A DNA stretch of 12,278 nucleotides from an uncultured Lachnospiraceae bacterium (GTDB taxonomy: Bacteria > Bacillota > Clostridia > Lachnospirales > Lachnospiraceae). A program made the translations under genes and the position numbers. Every line of letters begins with the position of its first letter. Position 1 is the stretch's first letter. The stretch lies in NCBI GenBank assembly GCA_902783765.1, contig CACZSB010000067.1:1-12278 (forward strand), in the 5' to 3' direction. The notes beneath the pieces are model-generated. The model saw only the letters and a list, made by a program, of their open reading frames with translations. It was not told the DNA's origin and did not search any database. Positions 7,766-12,278 of this stretch are shown here, one piece after another.

Positions 7766-8724
7766 AACGGATTTTAGCATTTGTTTTAATCATCGTGCTG
7801 ATCCTCAGCGGCTGCAGCAACAGCAAGGAGCGCCAGCTGGAACGCTCCCAGCTATTGGCTGTGGGGGATTCCATCTGCACCTGGGGGGAAGCCCAGGTCT
7901 TTATCCTGACCCAAAATACAACCTACGGGGAGACCTACGGCCAGGAAATCTGGTCTGTATCTTTGGGGAACGAGAGCTTTGGCACTTATATCCGCGGGGC
8001 TCTTTTGGAATATTTGAAGCTGTTGCTGCTGGCGGATTACGGCGCCCGGCAAAAGGGATACACATTAAGCGAAGCGGAGTATCGAAGCATTCAACAGGCG
8101 GCGGAGACGCTTTACGGAGAATTGGGCGATAATGCGGGCCGGCTGGGCATCCTGAAGGAGGATGTGAAAAATGCGTATACCCACTATGCCATGGCCCAGA
8201 TGTTTTATCGGCAAACCATGACGGACGCCCAGCTGGAGGTCAGTGACGAGGAAGCCCGGGTGATTTCCGTAAGGATTATCAGCTCCCCGTTGGAACAGGG
8301 GTATGAGCAGGCGGAAAGCCTGGCCCGTCTTTTAAATGAAGGCCATGCCGCCACAGAGCTGGGCCGCAGCAGTGAGGGGGTCAGCATTCGGGATGAAAAC
8401 CTGATTCGGGGGAAGTATTCAAAGGATTTTGATACCCTGGTTTTTTCCCTGAAAAACGGCCAGTTTTCGCCGGTCATTCAGGAGGGAGATGCCTATTTGA
8501 TTGTGCAATGCCTTTCCTCCTTCCTGGCTGCGGAGACCCAGGTGAGAAAAGCGGAAATGGAGCAGGCGATCCGGGAGGAGACCCTGACCCAGGCCTTGAC
8601 AAAATACCTGCCCGAGGCTTCGATTCTGTATAATCCCACCCTATGGGAGGGATGGACCATGGAAAGCTACCACGGGGCGCCGGCCATCGATTTCTTTCGC
8701 CACGTAGAAGAATTGTATAAATGA
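7762..8724 (+). CDS. SurA/PrsA-like lipoprotein with degenerate parvulin-type domain
   Basis: The 320-residue product starts with a lipoprotein signal (MKRILAFVLIIVLILSGC, lipobox LSGC), so Cys18 is predicted to be acylated and the protein held on the outer face of the membrane. A helical N-terminal region (about 30-160), with alternating acidic and Lys/Arg helices, resembles the SurA/PrsA chaperone module. Residues about 164-252 fit a PpiC/parvulin outline: a VISVRIIS strand, a helix with LARLLNEGHAATELG, then FDTLVFSLKNGQFSPVIQEGDAYLIV, which matches the F..A.F.L..GE.S.PV block. The two conserved histidines expected in HI and GYHII are replaced, so isomerase activity is doubtful and holdase activity is more plausible. 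The start overlaps the rpe stop. The function is inferred from fold resemblance only. Confidence 0.75.
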   Translation: MKRILAFVLIIVLILSGCSNSKERQLERSQLLAVGDSICTWGEAQVFILTQNTTYGETYGQEIWSVSLGNESFGTYIRGALLEYLKLLLLADYGARQKGYTLSEAEYRSIQQAAETLYGELGDNAGRLGILKEDVKNAYTHYAMAQMFYRQTMTDAQLEVSDEEARVISVRIISSPLEQGYEQAESLARLLNEGHAATELGRSSEGVSIRDENLIRGKYSKDFDTLVFSLKNGQFSPVIQEGDAYLIVQCLSSFLAAETQVRKAEMEQAIREETLTQALTKYLPEASILYNPTLWEGWTMESYHGAPAIDFFRHVEELYK

Positions 8725-8734
8725 GAGAGCAGAT

Positions 8735-9406
8735 ATGCTGACAGGCACTTGGGCCCGGGAACTTTCGGGAGAGTTTAAAAAACCATATTACCGACGGCTT
8801 TATGATTTTTTGAAAGAGGCCTACGGCCGGGATGTGGTTTATCCCCCTGCGGAAGATTTGTTAAAGGCCTACGAACTGACGCCTTTGGAACAGGTGAAGG
8901 TGGTTATTTTGGGGCAGGACCCCTACCACGAGCCCGGACAGGCCCAGGGCCTGGCTTTTTCGGTGCCCCCCGGGGTGGAAACGCCTCCCTCTCTGGTGAA
9001 TATTTATAAGGAACTTCAGGCAGAACTGGGTTGTTTTATACCCGATAACGGCTGTCTGATCCCCTGGGCCCGGCAGGGGGTATTGCTGCTTAACACAGTG
9101 CTGACGGTGAAGGCCCACCGGGCCGGCTCCCACCGGGGCATGGGATGGGAACAATTCACCGACGCCACCATTTCCCTCTTAAACCGCCAGGAAAGGCCCC
9201 TGGTTTTCATGCTCTGGGGGCGGCCGGCAGGAGAGAAAAGAAGCTTGTTGAATAACCCTGCTCACCTGGTGCTGACTGCGTCTCATCCCAGTCCTCTTTC
9301 CGCCTATCGGGGCTTCTTCGGCTGCGGACATTTTAACCGCTGCAATGAGTTTTTGGCCGCCCGGGGAGAGGTCCCCATTCAGTGGCAGATTTCCAATCTT
9401 TCTTGA
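8735..9406 (+). CDS. ung: Uracil-DNA glycosylase, family 1
   Basis: This 223-residue enzyme removes uracil from DNA to start base excision repair. The water-activating motif GQDPYH is at 60-65 (Asp62 and His65), followed by the GLAFSVPPG loop, WARQGVLLLNTVLTV with the uracil-specific Asn, FMLWG, and the DNA minor-groove loop HPSPLSAYRGFFGC, whose His184 is the second catalytic residue. All hallmark residues and the usual length are present, so it should be active. The ATG lies ten bases after the preceding stop, with a GAGAG Shine-Dalgarno. The TGA stop (9404-9406) falls inside the -35 box of the downstream tRNA promoter. It is probably the last protein gene of the operon that includes fmt. 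Confidence 0.97.
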   Translation: MLTGTWARELSGEFKKPYYRRLYDFLKEAYGRDVVYPPAEDLLKAYELTPLEQVKVVILGQDPYHEPGQAQGLAFSVPPGVETPPSLVNIYKELQAELGCFIPDNGCLIPWARQGVLLLNTVLTVKAHRAGSHRGMGWEQFTDATISLLNRQERPLVFMLWGRPAGEKRSLLNNPAHLVLTASHPSPLSAYRGFFGCGHFNRCNEFLAARGEVPIQWQISNLS

Positions 9407-9431
9407 CAAGTGGCCCGTAAGCCGATACAAT
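9403..9431 (+). promoter_or_regulatory. Sigma-70-type promoter for tRNA-Ser
   Basis: A perfect -35 box TTGACA (9403-9408) and a -10 box TACAAT (9426-9431) are separated by exactly 17 bases, so transcription would start near 9438, about five bases before the mature tRNA. The -35 box contains the TGA stop codon of ung. This is one of the clearest promoter sequences in the window. Confidence 0.85.
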
Positions 9432-9442
9432 CAAGCCGTTTC

Positions 9443-9530
9443 GGAGAAGTAACCAAGAGGCTGAAGGTATCGGACTTGAAATCCGACAGGTCGCGCAAGC
9501 GGCGCAGGGGTTCAAATCCCCTCTTCTCCG
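9443..9530 (+). tRNA. tRNA-Ser(UGA)
   Basis: A complete class II cloverleaf is visible. The acceptor stem is GGAGAAG (9443-9449) with CTTCTCC (9523-9529) and discriminator G9530. The D arm pairs ACC with GGT. The anticodon stem TCGGA/TCCGA encloses the loop CTTGAAA with anticodon TGA at 9477-9479. The long variable arm is GTCGC-GCAA-GCGGC, typical of tRNA-Ser. The T arm is AGGGG-TTCAAAT-CCCCT. It would read UCA and, by wobble, other UCN codons. CCA is not encoded and must be added by the nucleotidyltransferase. The strong upstream promoter and following terminator suggest its own transcript, with read-through from ung also likely. Confidence 0.97.
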
Positions 9531-9535
9531 CTCTG

Positions 9536-9570
9536 AAAACCACGGAATGATGTGGTTTTTTTCTTTTTTT
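9536..9570 (+). terminator. Intrinsic terminator after tRNA-Ser
   Basis: An 8-bp stem AAAACCAC (9536-9543) and GTGGTTTT (9552-9559), with loop GGAATGAT, runs into a T-rich tract with a single C interruption. It starts six bases after the tRNA and should end both the tRNA transcript and any read-through from the upstream operon. Confidence 0.9.
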
Positions 9571-9622
9571 GAAATGTATTTTCGCCTGTGTTCTTAATTA
9601 TGTTAATTCTTGGTCCTGCCTA

Positions 9623-9651
9623 TTGTTCTACACTTCAAAAAGTACTATACT
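9623..9651 (+). promoter_or_regulatory. Probable promoter for the propeller-like lipoprotein gene
   Basis: A good -10 box TATACT (9646-9651) has TTGTTC (9623-9628) exactly 17 bases upstream as a weak -35 box. It follows the tRNA terminator and leaves a leader of about 50 bases before the ATG at 9710. Otherwise the 140-base gap from 9571 to 9709 shows nothing clear beyond a GGCGCC palindrome near 9662. Confidence 0.6.
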
Positions 9652-9709
9652 CCTCCCTCGGGGCGCCATAATCCAAAGGGCGCGAATTTATCGAAAAAAG
9701 AGGACGCAT

Positions 9710-11281
9710 ATGAAAAAACTGATTGTATTGGCCAGTCTTTTGCTTTGCATGCTTCTGGCTGCCTGCGGCGCAGGCGGCAAAGAGACCACCGCCGATGATG
9801 CCACCAAGAGCACAAAGGCGAAAAGCGAGAGCAGCACCGCTGCCACGGGGGAAAGCACCACCGCCCCCGAGGAGTCTACCACCGCCCCGGAGGAAACCAC
9901 GCCGGAGGCCACGGAGCCTGCATTCGTGCCTAAAGGAAAGGTGGAAATCGAACCCATCCAGGTTCCCTCTGGCAACACCCTTAAAGATTTAGGACCCATG
10001 GAGGAAGGGGAAGGCAAGCTTTATTTCTTAAGCAGCATTCTGATTCGTTACGAGGTATCAGAGGATAATACAAATCTCCTTATTCCTGTGGACCATATGG
10101 GCAAGGCCATATCCTCTGAGCGTTATGGGAATATTGATGCCCTTTCTCCCGGTTTGTTTGTGGTTTCTTCCTTTGAGGAAACCATCAATTGTTCCGGTCT
10201 TCTGGCAGAATCCGGCGAACTGCTGATTCCCTGCGAAGCGGCCATTATCAAAGAGCTTCGCCCGAGGAATTCCTCCGATGCTGCCCCGGCTCGTTTCCTG
10301 CTGGTGGTTTACGGAACAGAAAAAACCGACAACAAGGATGAAGCCTTCTTTTATGCCACGGAAGCTTGGTTTTCCGTTGCTCCCGAGGAGGGCGATCAAT
10401 TCTATAAGGGCTACGCCAAAATCTACGATTTGGAAAACCGCCGCTTTGTACCGGATGTGACCGTAACGAATGCCAATTCCTATGATACAAATGTGTGCGG
10501 AAATCTTATTTTCCTGGAAACTGCCGATGGCACACAGTTGATTTATAATGCGGATGGAAAAGAGCTGTTTAAATCCTCCGTCTCCTACGGCTGGGATTAT
10601 GGCAATGGCTTTTATGTCCTGGATTCCAAAGAGGTTTATGATTCCGAGGGGGAACTGCTTTTTAAGGTATCCGGACGCGATTATTTGAATGTTATTAAGG
10701 GAAGCGCCCAATTCCTGGAGTATTATAACGCAGAAACGAAGATCAGATCTGTTTGTGATTTTTACGGAAATAAGCTTTTTGATCTGGCGGAAGGCATTGG
10801 CAGCGTTTCCTCAGAGGCCGGCGGTCTGTTTGCCTGCCGCTTAGACAAGACGGCCATGCTGTACAATGCCCAGGGCGAACTGGTATATTCTCTTGAAAAC
10901 AGCTACCCGCCCTCTTATGCGGGCTTCGGTATTTGGGAGATTATGTCTGCAGAATCCGGCGCGCCTTACACTTATTTTCTGGTGGATGGAAGAACGACCA
11001 GCGGGAAACCGTATAATTTTATAAACGAGGTTAAGGAGGAGCAGAGCGGCATTTTCTCCTTCTACCCCTGGAATAATCTCACGGAGAAAATCAGCTTTGA
11101 GTGGTCTTATGCCAACAAAATTAAAAACGGCCTGGTTTATAATGCTATGAAACCGGGACAACTGGTGGATGCTTTCAGCGGTGAAGTACTGCTGGAGGCC
11201 GATAAAATAAACTATGTCAATGGCTATATTTATGCTCAAATCGATGGTGTATACCACGTATATGAACCGATTTTAGAGTAA
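9710..11281 (+). CDS. Lipoprotein of unknown function with beta-propeller-like repeats
   Basis: I do not recognise a named family. The 523-residue product starts with a lipoprotein signal (lipobox LAAC, Cys19), followed by a Thr/Ser/Glu/Pro-rich tether (about 26-75) with imperfect repeats of the type STTAPEE. The rest is predicted soluble, extracellular and beta-rich. A unit of the form hydrophobic-Y/V-N/D-x-x-G-x-x-L/F recurs near residues 165, 238 (weaker), 278, 309, 348, 384, 424 (weaker) and 485, commonly 31-40 residues apart, as in beta-propeller or WG-type repeat proteins. ATG 9710 is chosen because AAAGAGGA lies five bases upstream and it starts the signal peptide. The frame extends upstream to 9569, but that part crosses the promoter. 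The gene stands alone between terminators, and its codons appear more AT-ending than its neighbours'. Confidence 0.85.
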   Translation: MKKLIVLASLLLCMLLAACGAGGKETTADDATKSTKAKSESSTAATGESTTAPEESTTAPEETTPEATEPAFVPKGKVEIEPIQVPSGNTLKDLGPMEEGEGKLYFLSSILIRYEVSEDNTNLLIPVDHMGKAISSERYGNIDALSPGLFVVSSFEETINCSGLLAESGELLIPCEAAIIKELRPRNSSDAAPARFLLVVYGTEKTDNKDEAFFYATEAWFSVAPEEGDQFYKGYAKIYDLENRRFVPDVTVTNANSYDTNVCGNLIFLETADGTQLIYNADGKELFKSSVSYGWDYGNGFYVLDSKEVYDSEGELLFKVSGRDYLNVIKGSAQFLEYYNAETKIRSVCDFYGNKLFDLAEGIGSVSSEAGGLFACRLDKTAMLYNAQGELVYSLENSYPPSYAGFGIWEIMSAESGAPYTYFLVDGRTTSGKPYNFINEVKEEQSGIFSFYPWNNLTEKISFEWSYANKIKNGLVYNAMKPGQLVDAFSGEVLLEADKINYVNGYIYAQIDGVYHVYEPILE

Positions 11282-11311
11282 ATGCCAGCCTTGGGATAGA
11301 AGGTCTGAAGG

Positions 11312-11350
11312 GGAGTCGGGAATCTTTGACGGGAATTCCGGCTCCTTTTT
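11312..11350 (+). terminator. Intrinsic terminator after the lipoprotein gene
   Basis: A stem of about 10 bp pairs GGAGTCGGGA (11312-11321) with TTCCGGCTCC (11336-11345), including G-T pairs, and is followed at once by TTTTTCTTTGTTTT. It lies 30 bases after the lipoprotein stop codon. Confidence 0.8.
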
Positions 11351-11385
11351 CTTTGTTTTCGGGGGCGTTTTTTTTTCGGAAGCTT

Positions 11386-11396
11386 TATGATAGAAT
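11386..11396 (+). promoter_or_regulatory. Possible -10 region for purD
   Basis: Two overlapping -10-like hexamers, TATGAT (11386-11391) and TAGAAT (11391-11396), lie about 40 bases before the purD start, between the upstream terminator and the ribosome site. No convincing -35 box sits at the right distance; only a T-run is present. The leader is too short for a purine riboswitch, and none is seen. Confidence 0.35.
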
Positions 11397-11432
11397 AGAG
11401 CGGGTGTTCAAATCAGGAAGGGGAGGAAGCCT

Positions 11433-12278
11433 ATGAAAATCATGGTCATCGGCGGAGGGGGCAGGGAGCATGCCATCATCCGAAAACTAAAGGAAAACCC
11501 GCTGGTACAGCAGATCTATGCGCTGCCGGGAAATGGCGGCATAGCCCGGGATGCCCAGTGCGTGGGCATCAGCGCCACGGATATTACCCGGCAGGTTGAT
11601 TTTGCGGTTCAGCATGACATTGATTTTGCGGTGGTGGCCCCGGATGACCCCCTGGTGCTGGGGGCGGTGGACGCTTTGGAAGCCGCAGGAATCCCCTGCT
11701 TCGGTCCCCGGAAACGGGCGGCCCTGATTGAGGGCAGCAAGATCTTTGCCAAGGAGCTCATGAAAAAATACGGCATTCCCACCGCTGCCTACGCAAGCTT
11801 TGACAATATCCGGGAGGCCCTGGATTATCTGAAAAACGCTCCCATGCCCACGGTAATTAAGGCCGACGGCCTGGCCCTGGGAAAAGGGGTCACCATAGCC
11901 CGCACCCGGGATGAAGCGGTGAGCGCCGTCCGGGAGGCCATGGAGGATAAACGCTTTGGGGAAAGCGGCGCCCGCATCGTAATAGAAGAATATTTGGAGG
12001 GACCGGAGGTTTCCGTGCTGGCACTGACAGACGGGGAGACCCTGGTCCCTCTTCGGTCCTCCATGGATCATAAAGCGGCCCGGGACGGAGATAAGGGCCC
12101 CAATACCGGAGGCATGGGCACCATTGCCCCCAATCCCTTTTATACCCGGGAAATCGCCCAGCGCTGCCGGGAGGAGATTTTTCTGCCCACCATCCGGGCC
12201 ATGGCCCGGGAAGGCCGCCTTTTCAAGGGCTGCCTGTACTTTGGCCTGATGCTCACCCAGGAGGGCCCCAAGGTGATC
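11433..12278 (+). CDS. purD: Phosphoribosylamine-glycine ligase (GARS), N-terminal two thirds (3' truncated)
   Basis: The frame is open from ATG 11433 to the window end, giving 282 of about 420-430 expected residues. PurD joins glycine to 5-phosphoribosylamine with ATP, the second step of de novo purine synthesis. The N-domain has VIGGGGREHAI and PGNGG. The ATP-grasp part has EGSKIFAKELMKKYGIPTA, VIKADGLALGKGV, EEYLEGPEVSV, DHKAARDGDKGPNTGGMG and the beginning of the metal/ATP region (LYFGLMLT). The start follows a strong GGGAGG (11421-11426) by six bases. It has its own weak promoter region and lies downstream of a terminator, so it probably begins a separate transcription unit, perhaps with other pur genes outside the window. 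Confidence 0.96.
   Translation, partial: MKIMVIGGGGREHAIIRKLKENPLVQQIYALPGNGGIARDAQCVGISATDITRQVDFAVQHDIDFAVVAPDDPLVLGAVDALEAAGIPCFGPRKRAALIEGSKIFAKELMKKYGIPTAAYASFDNIREALDYLKNAPMPTVIKADGLALGKGVTIARTRDEAVSAVREAMEDKRFGESGARIVIEEYLEGPEVSVLALTDGETLVPLRSSMDHKAARDGDKGPNTGGMGTIAPNPFYTREIAQRCREEIFLPTIRAMAREGRLFKGCLYFGLMLTQEGPKVI

Noticed and set aside
9569..9709. Upstream extension of the lipoprotein coding frame
   Set aside because: It crosses the tRNA terminator tail and the probable promoter and would bury the signal peptide; ATG 9710 has the ribosome site and the lipobox at the right distance.
11406..11414. A 9-base copy of the tRNA T-loop sequence (GTTCAAATC, 9510-9518) upstream of purD, flanking the lipoprotein gene like an att pair
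   Set aside because: The match does not extend beyond nine bases plus scattered G residues, there is no integrase gene, and a match of this length is not rare by chance in 2 kb.
11351..11432. Purine riboswitch or PurR site upstream of purD
   Set aside because: The leader is only about 80 bases after the terminator and shows no conserved three-way junction or palindromic operator that I can recognise.

Overview
The window looks like the chromosome of a fairly GC-rich member of the Firmicutes, most likely class Clostridia. The main reasons are the gene order fmt-rsmB-rlmN-stp-stk-rsgA-rpe, which is typical of Clostridia and Bacilli, a PASTA-domain Ser/Thr kinase, strong purine-rich ribosome binding sites, and lipoproteins with Thr/Ser-rich linkers. 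No more exact placement is possible from the sequence alone. Every gene is on the + strand.

Bases 1-9406 read as one long co-directional gene string: the 3' end of fmt, then rsmB, rlmN, stp, stk, rsgA, rpe, a SurA/PrsA-like lipoprotein gene, and ung. Except at one place, the genes overlap or lie 3-15 bases apart. The exception is rsmB-rlmN, where an intergenic repeat with three inverted repeats (about 1729-1816) has been inserted. The operon combines initiator-tRNA formylation, 16S and 23S rRNA methylation, a Ser/Thr phosphatase-kinase pair sensing the cell wall, a ribosome-assembly GTPase, a pentose-phosphate enzyme, a probable exported chaperone and uracil excision repair.

Bases 9403-9570 hold a tRNA-Ser(UGA) gene. 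It has its own near-consensus promoter, whose -35 box contains the ung stop codon, and a strong intrinsic terminator. Because no terminator separates ung from the tRNA, this terminator probably also ends the upstream operon.

Bases 9571-11350 are a single-gene unit with its own probable promoter and terminator. It encodes a 523-residue lipoprotein of unknown function, whose folded part shows a recurring unit suggestive of a beta-propeller. Its codon use appears more AT-rich than that of its neighbours. Bases 11351-12278 carry the 5' two thirds of purD (purine synthesis), which runs off the window.

This is mostly ordinary core-genome sequence. I did not find a convincing new multi-gene system. 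The points worth a second look are the repeat insertion and the annotation artefacts it creates, an unusual G4 motif in RsgA, a parvulin-like lipoprotein lacking its conserved histidines, the overlap of the tRNA promoter with the ung stop codon, the six PASTA-like units of the kinase, and the propeller-like lipoprotein.
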